A DNA stretch of 64,000 nt, from positions 11,514,502 through 11,578,501 of the forward strand of contig CM037874.1 of the NCBI GenBank assembly GCA_021292105.1, given 5' to 3'. Under the pieces are notes generated by a model, which was given only the letters and a program-made list of their open reading frames with translations, was not told the DNA's origin and searched no databases. Of this stretch, positions 23,461 to 35,173 are shown one piece after another (the first letter of the stretch is position 1; each line of letters begins with the position of its first letter). A program made the translations under genes and the position numbers. This DNA is from Anadara kagoshimensis (taxonomy: Eukaryota > Mollusca > Bivalvia > Arcoida > Arcidae).

Positions 23461-23837
23461 GGACCAAAATTGTGAAACCAAATTTTTTTCAAGGGGTTGA
23501 AAAAATATCCAAAGGACCAAAACATATATTAAACCTAATTTAGCCAAAGAAATACTTTGCATAAGGTAGCATACCTTTGTTTTTCTGTATTTTCATAATT
23601 TAACTAGCAGCAAATTTAGACAATAGTATACAAGCTATTTTTCAGTACTCTCCTTTTTTGATAATTTAAAAGCCAACTACGCCTTTGTTACCGAATTGCT
23701 TTCAAGTTTATGATTATTATGATATGGATAGGAAAATGAAAGTGAGGCAGGGTTTCCGGAAGTGTAAAGTGTAAACTTTTACACTTCCGGTTTATTTAGT
23801 CACACCATCCACCTGTGACAGCGATACAGAAAATAGC

Positions 23838-24130
23838 GTATGCTTCACGTCCCAGTCAAGAATATTCACTTATATTGAGCTACAATATGGGGAAAATTGG
23901 ACCTTTGCAGTGCGCTCAGAGTAATGTGCAGAGGCGCTTCTTTAACGTACCACGCCTGCCGTGACACGGAGCGTTGACTTTTTAAGGTCTCTTTCGAAAG
24001 ACCCGGTGACTTTCATTTCTAATTACCGAGTGTTTGGGGAAAGAAAAGTCACTTCTTATTTTCAAGACTTGGTCAGAACCCGGCATGGGTTCGAACCCAC
24101 GAGCTTCCACATAAGGAGAGAGTGGTACAA
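23838..24130 (-). repeat. tRNA-headed SINE copy in an intron
   Basis: Reverse copy; tail complement TTCACTTATATTGAGCTACA, body (complement of CGTGTCACGGCAGGCGTGG), box B complement GGGTTCGAACCC at about 24087. It sits in the intron between the membrane exon (24286) and the decayed SPRY exon. Confidence 0.88.
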
Positions 24131-24285
24131 CAATGAAACAAATGTATAATATGATTAAGGAAATTATGCTAAAAACAATCAAAATCACAATCCTACGACC
24201 ATTTAAAAGAAATGACCGATTGGATGTACACCTCCAATCAAACGAAACACACAAAAAAAAAAGAAAAAAAAAGAAATATTCTTAC

Positions 24286-24535
24286 CTTGATTGTCTATTG
24301 ATTCAAATGAGGATTTTAAGAGAAGGACTGTAACAATTAATATTGCTGACACCAATAAAGAAAGCGTCAGGATTATTAGAACAATTTTCAATCTAGATCG
24401 TTGTCTTGATAATGGGTTTTGGTCTGGTAATGGAAATTGTGCACTTCTATCTTCAACTTGTATTCTAGGCGTATCGTATGTTACCTCCGACGACTGGCCT
24501 AAATTTTCTAAAGCTGTGTACGTTCTGTCTTCCAT
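24286..24535 (-). CDS. Single-pass membrane protein, first exon (paralog 2 of membrane/SPRY family)
   Basis: The ATG at 24535-24533 opens a 250-nt exon ending at donor CAATCAAG|GTAAGA, phase 1. Residues 1-49 are a polar tail with two tyrosines (RTYTAL, a YxxL motif, and VTYDT) and a basic patch (SRQRSRLK). Residues about 50-73 form one hydrophobic helix (IVLIILTLSLLVSAILIVTV), followed by LLKSSF and the splice site. The basic patch before the helix predicts N-in, C-out topology (type II). The exon at 37939-37714 has the same plan, the same LLKSSF after the helix and the same donor phase, so they are paralogs. The downstream SPRY-like exon is decayed (23219-23040), so this locus may be a pseudogene. 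No function can be stated from sequence alone. Confidence 0.68.
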
Positions 24536-24744
24536 TGTGAAAAATATTCAGTTGGTATTGCTCGTATAGGCGACCGATGACTAAGTAACACGTGTTAATC
24601 ATAAAATAATCATTTATTAGGATGTATTATAACACTTAATTTTGACTGTTGATATTTTCTACATTCAAACTTCCGCCCAATCACCGTGACGTATATTTCA
24701 CTTTTTGAGTTGACTGCTATTCATCAAAAACAAATAAACAAGCA

Positions 24745-25200
24745 GTCCAATACATGTCCAAACCACAAGCAAAATAATCACGTGAACTTCCACCGGGGAA
24801 GAAAGGTCGGGTGCTCTGGAAGGGTAAGTACCTCCAGTTTAGTTAGCCACACACGCGTGTAACCAAAATAAGAAATGAAAAGAAAATGGAACTATCGGAA
24901 GTCAAAATATCCAGGGTGATTTTGTATACAAAGACATCATAATTATCAACAATATAAGGATAGCAGCCATTAAACATTTCGAACGCCCAGGCCTGCAATA
25001 TCCCTGCATAAACATTTGATTTGTAAGAAGCTTGCTGTGTTGTCGTGGGAACAAGCTCTTCCTTAGAGCATTAATTAAGAAACAAATACACCATTCGCAG
25101 GAGAAGCAGGTATATTGCTGCATAGAAAAGGAAAGTTCACAAAAGAATTAAGTCACGGTAATCACGATTGTCATACAGGATCAAATGAGGCCTTTTGTTG
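24745..25200 (-). mobile_element. Penelope-like retroelement fragment
   Basis: 5'-truncated, minus strand. Higher coordinates hold decayed reverse-transcriptase C-terminal sequence (ending about 24900, with the equivalent of MQQYTCFSC... at 25123). Lower coordinates hold the 3' untranslated block (complement of GGAAGTTCACGTG near 24780). Belongs to the family described at 35265-36255. Confidence 0.75.
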
Positions 25201-25289
25201 GCGTCATAATATATGTGAACATGTTTAAAAAAAACTTCTAGATGTTTTTTATTATCTTATCTCTAGTACTGTACTATAGGTCAATTGAT

Positions 25290-25770
25290 TGATTGAATGG
25301 GTTTACCCAAGGTAAGAATATTTAACTTATATCGACACGTCACCAGCTATTGGCGACGTTGCAGGCATTTTTATCCTTGTAGTGAGCTCAGGGCATTGAA
25401 GGATTCTTTAACTTGAGAATGAAGTACATATACATGTATGCTTAATTTTCATAGAAAACCAATAAAACTGAATATCAATATCAATTAATTTGATTTTCCA
25501 TGGAAATAAAGTATAATTCACTGGCACAAACACACCGACTCTTATAGTAATTTAAAGTTTAATTAACCACACCTGCCGTGACACGGGACATTGGTTTTTA
25601 AGATCTCTTTCGGAACTTGTGACTTTCATTTCTAAATGCCGAGTGCTTGCCGAATGAACAATCGCTACCTATCTTCAAGTCTTGGTCAGACCACGACCGG
25701 GATTTAAACCCACGACCTCCCACATAAGCGAACACTCTGTCAACTGAGTTACCGTAGTGGTTAAGGTGCG
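25290..25770 (-). repeat. tRNA-headed SINE copy split by other sequence
   Basis: The tail and body lie at 25310-25400 and the body and head at 25565-25760 (TTTAAACCCACGACCTCC box B region), with about 160 bp of unrelated sequence between. Confidence 0.7.
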
Positions 25771-25964
25771 TCTTGTCACTCGACTTGGAATATACATACA
25801 CATGGTTGTAATAAAAATATATAATCTTTTTTAATTTTGGCTAATCAAAGCCTCAAAAAGTTTTAGGACCACCATCACAATAATGTTTTTAAGTATGATA
25901 TCTCTTTATATCAAGGTTGTCCCGGATGAATTTCACGTCGTATAAGTTCACGTTCCTTTAATCC

Positions 25965-26150
25965 TAATTTTCAATTAACACATGGCGGGCGTAAAAAACT
26001 AAACAGGACGTGTTTACTCTTCCGGAACACACAACCTCTTTTCCTTGTGTGAAGTTCACGTGTTTGATTAAATTTGTCAGTTGTTGTTTCTATCATTTCT
26101 CATTACTTTTGGGATTGTGATTTGAACATAGACCTGTATGTTTGTTTTGA
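25965..26150 (+). mobile_element. Penelope-like retroelement 3' fragment
   Basis: Plus-strand copy of the 3' untranslated block (AACTAAACAGGACGTG, GAAGTTCACGTGTTTGATTA, GGGATTGTGATTTGAACATA), without reverse-transcriptase sequence. Confidence 0.7.
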
Positions 26151-26227
26151 TAGTTCATCTATATCTTAAATCTTATAATCACAAAAGTACCGACCAATTG
26201 ATTTATTTTGCTAAACCTGTTTTAGAT

Positions 26228-26285
26228 TTGCAGCTCTAGACGGCCGGTTGAATTAAAATACCCCATCGGTAGTAGCGCTCGAACA
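26228..26285 (-). ncRNA. Degenerate hammerhead motif
   Basis: Minus strand: stem I halves AGCGCTA / TAGAGCT and the GGCCGTC cleavage-side sequence are kept, but the CTGATGA core is changed (CCGATGG) and GAAAC reads CAACC. A recognisable relic, surely inactive. Confidence 0.5.
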
Positions 26286-26389
26286 AAAGTTGCGGAAATG
26301 CAGATATTTTTAACATGTTGGCATAGGAACAATAGAAGAGCCCAGATTTACCAAACTCACCTCAGGCAATACTTATAAAGGCATAGATT

Positions 26390-27015
26390 TATTTATTTTT
26401 TTTTTTTTTGGGGGGGGGGGGTATTTTTAAAAATCAAAGAAGCAGATTATTTAATGAATTATCTGACGGTACTATGTTTTTTGCCTCCTGGGATTAACGA
26501 TATCTTGGTTAGTCTATTAGCGATTATTAGATTAATTATGTTATTGTTAAGAAATGAAACGTTTCATAGTTGAATCTTAAGTGCATTAAATGTTCAGCGT
26601 CACAAATTTGAATTGCCATTTCCTTTATATAGCTGGTAATTTAAATTAAAAGTGTTTTATTTTCTATTACAATAGTATGGATAGTACATTTTGATATACT
26701 GCCTAATATAGGATGTTATAAATAAAGTAATATTCTAGTATATATGTTTGTTCGCTTGTTTAAATAAAACTGAAACTTTGCAACAGAAAAGTGTGTGCTT
26801 GGAACACGTCAATGCTTTCAACAGAAAACGAGACAATTCAATCACCAGCGGTGTAGCAATATCATGATTTGATGGCGTTTTACTTATGGTCCATGAATAT
26901 TACCATTTCAAAATTACAGTCGAATAGTAGTGTACTCTAACCTGCTGCTCTGCTCCGCATTATGTTATATACTACCTTACTGTAATATATTATTCTATAT
27001 TTTGGTATGCTATAA
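26390..27015. other. Unassigned sequence between retroelement fragments
   Basis: A poly-T/poly-G run at 26394-26421, then AT-rich sequence without splice-supported frames or a repeat I can name. Confidence 0.35.
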
Positions 27016-27019
27016 AACA

Positions 27020-27185
27020 ATTTTATAACAACCCATGTCGAATCTCAAAATGGTCAAGTTTGACAAACACGTGAACTTCAACTGGTGAAGTGAGACAGTG
27101 TGCTCCGGATAGCTAAGCATCACCAGTTAACTACACTAGTCACATGTGTTACAATATTGAGAATGCCAGAAACATGTTATGCTAT
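27020..27185 (-). mobile_element. Penelope-like retroelement 3' fragment
   Basis: Minus-strand copy of the 3' untranslated block only (CACGTGAACTTCAACTGGTG, GTGCTCCGGATAG, TAGTCACATGTGT). Confidence 0.65.
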
Positions 27186-27204
27186 GCTGTACCTTGCTTC
27201 TTTC

Positions 27205-27405
27205 TAATATAGTACTATAAACGGATTTAATTTCGCTTGTATTTATTTTTGCGGTATCAGAAATTAAGACATAACCGCGTATTTAAATTTTCGCGTTTTT
27301 GAAATAAGCACTATAGCATAATAAGTATGATATAATTTTCGCTTGGTATTAATTTTCGTGCAAAAAACGGCGAAAATGAGTATACCGCGAAAATAGATAC
27401 TTTCA
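27205..27405. repeat. 'TTTTCGCG' dispersed repeat
   Basis: Contains repeated AATTTTCGC units in both orientations (TAAATTTTCGCGTTTTTG, ACGGCGAAAATGAGTATACC, CCGCGAAAATAG), suggesting an inverted-repeat MITE. It is followed directly by a (CTATA)n run. Confidence 0.55.
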
Positions 27406-27410
27406 CTATA

Positions 27411-27492
27411 CTATACTATACTATACTATACTATACTATACTATACTATACTATACTATACTATACTATACTATACTATACTATACTATACA
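27411..27492. repeat. (CTATA)n pentanucleotide microsatellite
   Basis: About 16 perfect CTATA units, the same motif as 9689-9775. Confidence 0.97.
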
Positions 27493-27534
27493 TTAATAAA
27501 CCTGCTCTTTAATTTTAAAGCTATCAAAACAATT

Positions 27535-27950
27535 ATACCAATCCATGCTAAAATAAAAAATCCAAACTCTAAGCAAAAACTTGTTGAAGTTGTTGGCAAA
27601 TCAGGTTAAACACGTAAACTTCCACCAGGGAAGTGAGGTCACATGCGCCTGAAGGGTAAACACCTGATGTTTAGCTAGCTGTACCCGACACATGTGTAGT
27701 CAAAATTGAGAATGACAGAAACATGGAACTATGGGGTGTCAAATATATCCAGGGAGATGACATCATACTTTTTAACAAGATTGTGATGGCGACCATAAAA
27801 CCTTTTCAGGGCCTGTGAATTTATTTCGCCATAAACAGGAGAAGCAGGTATGTTGCTGCATTGTAATGGAAAGTTGATGATAGAAACAATGAAATCATCA
27901 CGTTTATTATACATCTTCAGATAGTCTTTTGTGGACTTCATCAAAGATAA
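27535..27950 (-). mobile_element. Penelope-like retroelement fragment with RT C-terminus
   Basis: The minus strand codes residues YNKRDDF, INFPLQCSNIPASPVYGE and KRFYGRHHNLVKKYDV, the conserved end of this reverse-transcriptase family. An internal deletion joins the VYG motif directly to KRFYGR. The 3' untranslated block follows down to 27535. Confidence 0.8.
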
Positions 27951-28004
27951 AGATAGTTTATTTTTTTTCGGTTTATATTCGTGTTTTTGTTAATATTTAA
28001 AGTA

Positions 28005-28145
28005 AATGAGAAGTCATGTTCAAAGTGAGACAAGGTGCTCCGGAAGGGCGAGTTCTCTTAATTAACTAGTACATCCGCTACGTGTATATTAAAACATATT
28101 GAGAATCAAGGGAATAAGGAACTATATCCAGGGTTACTTTGTCAG
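28005..28145 (-). mobile_element. Penelope-like retroelement 3' fragment
   Basis: Contains GTGCTCCGGAAGGGCGAG and the CCAGGGTTACTTTGTC junction, minus strand. It lies downstream of the hammerhead relic at 28446-28401 in element direction. Confidence 0.6.
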
Positions 28146-28400
28146 AAAAAGAAACAAAACATGAATTGAGTGAAGATGTTTATATAAAATGAATAACTAA
28201 AAATAACATATATATGCGAATATTTACAACAGATAATACATTTTCCTCAGTATATTATTGAAATACAAAATGATTTATTTTGAATAAAACAAATTGCTTT
28301 ACCTTTGCGTCATAAAACATTTAGAATTAATGACTACAAAATTTCATTTTGCATTATTTGTTACACAAAGTTAACATCAATAAACCCGTTTCAATTTTGA

Positions 28401-28447
28401 AGCACTAGACGACTGTTTCGGAGTGGAATTCATCATCAATGCTGCTC
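28401..28447 (-). ncRNA. Degenerate hammerhead motif
   Basis: Minus strand keeps TTGATGA (one change from CTGATGA), CGAAAC and GTC|TAGTGCT, but stem I is mispaired on the 5' side and stem II is weak. Confidence 0.5.
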
Positions 28448-28614
28448 GGACAAAATGATAGAAATCAAAATATTTTGAAAATGTTGAAACAAAAAAAAAA
28501 GTTAACGTTATGAATTGTCAAATACCTTTAAGATAAATGTATAATTTCAATAAAAAGGATTTAATTGTAAAAAAAAAAAAAAAAAATAAAAAAAAAAAAA
28601 AAAAAAAACAACAA

Positions 28615-28800
28615 ACCACAATCCCAAAGCGAAGTAAAACCTTGCAGCTGGCACATTTGGTTAACACGTGAACTTCCATCATGGAAGTAAGACCGGATGT
28701 TCCGGAAGGGTAAGCATCTCCTGTTTAGCTAGCTACACCAGTCACGTATGAAATAAAATTGGGAATGAAAAGGAGAACATTGAACTTTAACATATAGTTT
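28615..28800 (-). mobile_element. Penelope-like retroelement 3' fragment next to poly(A)
   Basis: Minus-strand copy of the 3' untranslated block with TTTAGCTAGCTACACCAG. It is bounded at 28570-28608 by a long A run interrupted once. Confidence 0.7.
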
Positions 28801-29153
28801 TTAAAAATTGTTTTGCAAAGAAAATATTTGATGAAATTACATTATCGAGGGCAATGATCTAAAATCCTGACTCTTCAATACGGTTTGTGATGTTTTTAAA
28901 CGATAGTAGTTAAAAATTAGTATCTAAAACAAATTATTGCAGCGCAATCTTCCACGTTTGCTTCTAAAGTAGCATTAGCAATGGTTTGAAGAGCACAAAT
29001 TTAACAAAACAGCTATTCTTTTTGCTGATTAGTTGTACCATTTAGTTCAGGGACTTAAAATGTAGTCGAATATATGTTAACAATGAACGTATGTAAACTG
29101 AATAACTGATTATTAAAATGCATGTATGTATGTAACGACTAAATGATGATCTT

Positions 29154-29154
<1 letters not shown>

Positions 29155-29197
<43 letters not shown>

Positions 29198-29280
29198 AGA
29201 CTGTAGATCAAATTGTACGTGTATATGTGTCTTCGTGTGTATGTTTGTATGTGTGTGTGTTTTGTGTGTGTGTATATGTA
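29155..29280. repeat. (GT)n microsatellite
   Basis: Pure GT units to about 29195, then impure GT/TATG repeats to about 29280. They give spurious Cys/Val and His/Thr frames. Confidence 0.95.
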
Positions 29281-29465
29281 TGTTTGTACGAGTGTTAACA
29301 GTAGTTACATTGATAAGATTTAATAAATACAATTTTATATAAACGTTCGAAATTAGTAATAATTCAAGTGCACTTATTTACTAGTACTTTAAGATTCGGC
29401 ATGATGATATAATAAAGTATTGATAAACATTGCAATATAATATATATATCAAGTTTAAAAGCCAT

Positions 29466-29708
29466 GTATAGGTAAACAACATTGACCTGTCCGCTTGACC
29501 TTTGATTTAAATATTCATTTTGGACAAGTAAATTTAAGTAATAGGGATCACGCGTGTATATTTCGTCTATCTGATGTGCACGCTAATCATGGGCAATGTG
29601 TATGTCTATTATCTGCGAATCCTAACGCTACCTATATATTGGGTGGACCCTCCGATATCAATATTCCTAATAAAAGGTCAAACGGACATGTCATTATTGT
29701 TTGCCTAT
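29466..29708. mobile_element. 'TATAGGTAAACAAC' palindromic MITE
   Basis: Left end TATAGGTAAACAACATTGAC with GTCCGCTTGACCTTT. Right end AAAGGTCAAACGGACATGTC through GTTTGCCTATA is its inverse. TA at both edges. Other copies: 44610-44855, 52431-52628, 56933-57133. No coding capacity. Confidence 0.85.
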
Positions 29709-30930
29709 AACATGATAACAATCAATAAATGCATGCAATAAACAATTATCAAAATACATGTATTTATAACTATACAGGTCCAATCCTAAAGTTTTGAGGC
29801 TCCCATAAAGGTAGTTTATAGCTACACATGAATTTGTCATATATGATAAAAAAGAAACATACCAATCCATGTCTAAAGAACAACGCAAATCAAAATAAAA
29901 GCTTTAAAGTTTAAAGTTAATAAACTAGGTTATAACAAATTTCGAAATATATTGTCAATGAACCTTACATCGTGGCAAAACAATAGAGTAAACAGAAGCA
30001 AAATTACAGTCACAAACATTTTAAAAAGACACAAGTATCTCTCTATATGAATTTCAGATGCAAAAATGTGTTGTGTCAAAAATTAAAAAAACCCAAATGT
30101 TTCAGAACATAAATAACATTTTTTTCTTCTACAACAATCTTATACGTGAATTTGACAATTTGAAATTGTTTTTATTTTATTAGTTAAGTATACTGATTGT
30201 TGTGTTTGTGTAATGGACTTTCTTTGTAGTTCAATAGTTTAATAATTATGAACACGTGTGGTAAATGTTTCGCCATTCTGTCAATTATGCCATTTGAAGA
30301 ACATCTTATTTATTTTATAAAATGACCTATTGACAAAATGTTCATCAAAACTGATATTTTACATATCTTATACAAAACTATTGAGAGCAGCGTAAAATAA
30401 ATTTGTAAAATTATTTGAATATTTTTTTCGTAAATTTTTGTACAGCAAACATGACATATTATAATTCAACATACTTATAACACAAATCCTTAATACAATA
30501 TATACAAGAATAATAACTGCATGGTTATTTACTACATAAATTTTCCATCAGTGTATTCCAAGCATATTGATACAGGACCCTGGGAATAAAAGCAAGTTAG
30601 ATGTTATATGTTTTATGGATATAAAATATATTAATGACTAAATGAAATAATAACTTAAATATCAGGCCCCATTCTTACAATGATTACTTTATTAAAAATC
30701 TCCCTTAAATGTATGTGACGAATTTAAAAATAGTTTTAAAACTGTTGAAATATGTAAGATTTTGTTTTTAAATATGACATATACATTCTAGTTTTGATGA
30801 TACTTTTTTGTAGCACCGTGGGGTTTTTCATAAATCTTTATTTTATAGTTTTTGTAAAGGACATTTGATGAAACTAGAGCAGCTATATATACAAATATAC
30901 TTTGAAATTAATATAAATAAACATATTTAA
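29709..30930. other. Unassigned AT-rich sequence
   Basis: Twelve hundred bases with only short frames, no splice-bounded exon and no repeat I recognise. Confidence 0.4.
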
Positions 30931-30934
30931 TAAA

Positions 30935-31350
30935 AAACAAACATTCTTATCCATGTCCGAATCACAATCCAGACTGGGTGCTCCGGAAGGGTAAGCACCT
31001 CCTGTTTAGCTAGCGACACCCGCAACGTGTGTAATCAAAATTGTGTGAAAGGAATATGGAACTACGAGACGTCAAATATATCCAGGGCAATTCTGGACAC
31101 AGAGATATCAAACTTATTGTGATGATGGCCATAAAGTTTTATGAGGGCCTTGATAAGCCTAGGCTTGCAATGTCTCTGAGTCAACAATTTGTTTGCAAGC
31201 AGCCTACTTCGTTGTACAAAGTCCCCGTAGTGGGAACAAGCTCTACCATAGCGTATTAATTGGGAAACAAATACACCATAAGCAGGAGAAGCAGGTATAT
31301 TGCTGCATAAAAAGGAAAGTTGACAATAGAAAAATTGAAGTCATTTAGTC
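30935..31350 (-). mobile_element. Penelope-like retroelement fragment
   Basis: One of the better-preserved copies. In minus-strand order it has the end of the reverse transcriptase (complement of CACCATAAGCAGGAGAAGCA near 31270, then the KNKLL.QG and GRHH.. equivalents), the stop region, and the 3' block with CCTGTTTAGCTAGCGACACC near 30990-31021. Confidence 0.8.
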
Positions 31351-32095
31351 AGACGACGGAAAAGAATTACAAAATTCGTCATTATTATTCAAAATTTTTC
31401 AAAATTATATTTTTGCAATTATTAAATATTAACAAGATTGTCAACTTGAACCTTGGGCAACAATAAAAAGTTGACCCAGAAAACTGACAAAAATTACTTT
31501 GCTGAAAGAAGAAGGCTTGGTTTTCTGACCAGTAAAAGTAACATCAAGAACTAGAAATGTCGAAAGTGGATGAAATTAAGATAAGATGAAGAGGGATAAT
31601 GGCCCAAATTGTCACATACAGCAGTTGATTTAGGGGGTTGTGCCCTTTTGAATTATAAAATAAAACTAATCCCAATTAAATAATTTTTAAGACTGTTTAT
31701 GTGCTAAACGTACCGATTTGATCCACGTAAAAAGGTATAGATTGCATAATTGTAATTTTTGGACTGTAAAATGGTATAACACTAGGAATCTTATGAATTT
31801 TTTTAGACACTGATCCCCTGTCAGATTGAGGAGCTGGCAAAGTGTACATTGTTTAATATTTCATTAGTTAAAATAAGACTCTTTTAAATGGAAATATAAT
31901 TATTTTCAAATAGTTGAAATTAATAATATTAATGGATTTCACAATATGAAATACCCAATAATTATAAGGAATACTACATATGCATTCAAGCTTTACGATG
32001 TAAAATACTCAAGAGAAAAACAAATCTTAAAATTGTCAGATTGTCTTTGTTGTTTTGGAACTTGTTTTGTATCTTTTATTGTCGTAACGTTAACG

Positions 32096-32678
32096 CTACA
32101 TTAATCTGTGGGCACCATGTAAACCGAACACAGGAAAAATTGGTTTTGAAAAATTTACATTTGTAAACATATATAACTTCTCAAGATCATGATCGCGACG
32201 TTCAAAACAAATTATCTCCCTTTGTAGTCCATTAATAAAAAATCCAAAAGTTCCTCGAAAGATTGTATTTGGTGTGTTAGGAGATAATCTTTTAATATAT
32301 TGGGTTTTTGCATTACTTATCTTAGAAAAGATATTTATTGAGTTATTAGCAGAATAGAAATTCCATACATTGACCAAGATTCCAGTTGATCCCCAACATA
32401 AAAATAATCGTCAATTGTGTCTTTAGTTGAAAAACCCAGTTCAAATACTAGGTTTCCGCTATTTAAATGTAGCAATATTTTATAATATACATTTATTTCA
32501 TAATAAGCACTATCATATTCAGAAAACCCTTTTGTTCCTCTCGTCCCTTTGTAATTCAGGAACGATCCGTTCCCCTTTTCCATTTCTTCCTGCAATTTAA
32601 AATTACTAATGGTTTTGTTTTCTTTTGATATGTATCTGTTTCTGTGTAATGTTGATCTGTCAAACTCTACAATGGCAC
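32096..32678 (-). pseudogene. SPRY-domain exon with two apparent frameshifts (paralog 1)
   Basis: The minus-strand acceptor TTTTTAG at 32679 precedes a phase-1 exon. It codes a SPRY core in order: VEFDRSTLHRNRYI, MEKGNGSFLNYKG, YYEINVYYKILLHL, NLVFELGFSTKD, YVGDQLESWSMYG, then in the next frame KRLSPNTPNTIFRGTFGFFI, GLQREIICFERRD and PIFPVFGLHGAHRL. Continuity of the domain across a change of frame between 32377 and 32335 shows a small indel there. A second 1-nt loss near 32097-32105 would explain why the NVALTL-like end is out of frame with HRL. Either the gene is dead or the assembly has two indel errors. Its phase matches the 54-nt exon at 34609-34556. Confidence 0.75.
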
Positions 32679-34555
32679 CTAAAAATAAATGTTATATCAG
32701 ATTCTTATTATACGATACATGACTTCTTGTTACTTGTTGTGGAGGCCAGTTAATGAGTTCATAAACTGACTGACTGACTGACTAGGTTAACATCTACAAA
32801 GTTTTTGCCGATATTTATGTTTGCACGTTCTTATAAGTTATTGTACAGAACATTTCTTTTATTTTATTGATAAATTTTAAAAGCAGGTATTATACTATAA
32901 AAATATTCGTGCCTAGGCGATAGAGGAACCGAGATTCCAAAGCGCGAGTTTTCGACTTCTGAGTTCCCTGCCTTTTGATATGTATAAGTTTAGACATAAC
33001 TTTGATTTATAAAAATTGCAACTTTGCGCTTCAAATCATAAAATAGAAGTGGGAGTGGAGTAATAGTGTTTTATTGACCCGGTCAAAGTTGTGGGCAGCT
33101 AGCTCAGGATGGTGGAGGAAACCGTAGACAACAAATTACCTGTAAACAAACTTTGACCTTCTCAGAGACTAAGAAGCAGAAAGAACGGGATTAGATCCTA
33201 GGAGATAAGAGGCGCTGCCATCCGTAAGAACACTCTTTATAGTCTAGTCAATCTATGAAAAATAGGGTCAAACCTCAAAGTAATTGTAATATTTTTATGT
33301 GATTGTTGTCAGAAATGGTGTTTTTATTCACAAAAAAATCTACCAATTTCAATCTGGGCTTGGGTTTAGGTTTTTTGCCAATTAAAGTTACCAATGGAAT
33401 TGTCTGTAGAAAAAACTCTGTATTGTAACCCTATATTTTACACAGACATTGTATTCTCTGCTACTATATGAAAAACAGCTTAGAAATCAGATGGAAATAT
33501 ATGCATAGACTTAAAATAAAGAAAAATTAAGACAATTTAGAATGTAATATGTAAATGGAATGTAACAAAATAAATGATTTTGTTGAAAGTCATTATGCAA
33601 AACATTGAATAAGGACATATTGAAGAGATGTAAACAGATTTACTAACCTGAGATATATTTTATTATGCACAAAAATGATAAAATAAGTATATCTCAGGTT
33701 AAAAAAACATAACTTTTCTACACTTTTACTTCATTACTCTGAGTATTCTGTCATTATTTTCTCATGACTGGAAACATTAAATTGTGACAGACAAAATGCA
33801 ACTGAATTATAATTGGAAGATGATTTAACTTTAAATGAACTCAAAAATGTTAAATGTATATATGAAAAAAATTATGATAGTTTAATCTTAGAGTCTTTGC
33901 TTTACATTTTGTTAGAAAAAACCATATGATAATGGGACTAAAACTCCAGCTGTTTTACAAGGGTTATTTCTCTTGTCTATAGAAATCTCCTTAAGAAATT
34001 AAAACTCCTCAAAAACAGTTTTCCCCTTTTTAGATTTTGTTTGACCTTTATCTATAACCATTTCATGTATTTGAGAGCATATTAGTAATAAATGATATTT
34101 TGTTGCAATTAGTTTGAGGTTAAACTATAGATTGACTAGACTATTAGGCCCGCAGTCACTGAGCCACATTCAAACAATTGATTTAATCTGCAATACGAAT
34201 GCAGGCTGTATAAAGAAAAATTCTTTTGAATAAGATTTCTGGATTGCCGGATAAAAATATATCATTGATGAAAAAACAGCCTCAGGACAGCAATCCTTTC
34301 AAAATTCTTTTGGACCTGCAATAGTACAACAGTCCTTGAATATCAACGTCAGTGACTGCTTAGGTAAGATTGTGTCTTTTTTTATCTCCTTTTTTTGTTA
34401 TATTAACTACACTTGTCGTCGTGTGTTCTTTGCTACGTTGGGTGTTGTCAAGTACCCATATTTACACACATGTTTCTCTTCTTTTACGAAACGTCCGTCT
34501 AGTGCGCAAAACTCAAACAGATTTAGTAATAATTTGTACTTTTTGTTATACTTAC

Positions 34556-34609
34556 AAGGAAAACTTCTGCCAGATGTTTTTGATTTTCCATATGTAGGAG
34601 ATAATTGAT
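34556..34609 (-). CDS. Short linker exon (54 nt) of membrane/SPRY paralog 1
   Basis: Minus strand: acceptor TTCTATTTCAG and donor CCTT|GTAAGT. The first two nucleotides (AT) complete the G left by exon 1 to give Asp, and one T is left for the GT at the start of the SPRY exon, giving Cys. The exon codes a Ser/Thr/Gly-rich linker (QLSPTYGKSKTSGRSFP). Exons 37939-37714, 34609-34556 and 32678 onward therefore join in frame with phase-1 introns. Confidence 0.65.
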
Positions 34610-34734
34610 CTGAAATAGAAGATTGAAATATTAGTCAAACGGAAAAGGGATTTAATTATAAAAAATCTATTTTAAATACATATGGGGCAAATAAAAAAAT
34701 TTAGACGCAAACGCCAGGTCAAATATGGTGAAAT

Positions 34735-34990
34735 TTGAAATTAAACATTGCAGTCGATGTCCAAACTCCATTCCAAAAGGCAAAGTAAAAACGTTTAAGC
34801 TGGCTTACTAATTTAAACACGTAAATTTACATCAGGATAATGTGATGGGTGCTCTGGAAGTAAAAGCACCTCCTGTTTATCTAGCTACATCCACCGCGTA
34901 TGTAATCAAAATTGAGAATAAAGGAAACATTTACCCAGGGTAATCATCTTACTTATCAACAATATTGTGATGACGGCAGTAAAACTTGAT
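34735..34990 (-). mobile_element. Penelope-like retroelement 3' fragment
   Basis: Minus-strand 3' block (GGGTGCTCTGGAAG, TTTATCTAGCTACATCCACC) between the two linker-exon copies; separate from the longer copy at 35265. Confidence 0.7.
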
Positions 34991-35083
34991 GTTATTCAGT
35001 GGTAAAATTATACAATAACTGTCCTATATTAACAATTAAAACAGTTTATCTTAAAAATATTTGAACTTTTTGTTCGAGCACTA

Positions 35084-35127
35084 CTGATGAGGAATTTTAT
35101 TTCGAACCGACCTAGTCTAGTGCGCAA
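35084..35127 (+). ncRNA. Hammerhead motif, near-canonical core
   Basis: Plus strand: stem I GAGCACTA / TAGTGCG, exact CTGATGA at 35084-35090, weak stem II, then GAAC instead of GAAA and GTC before TAGTGC at 35118. The missing A in the core makes activity doubtful. A matching 3' half without the CTGATGA part sits at 34485-34505. Confidence 0.55.
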
Positions 35128-35173
35128 AACTCAAACAGATTAAGTAATAATTTGTACTTTTTGTAATACTTAC

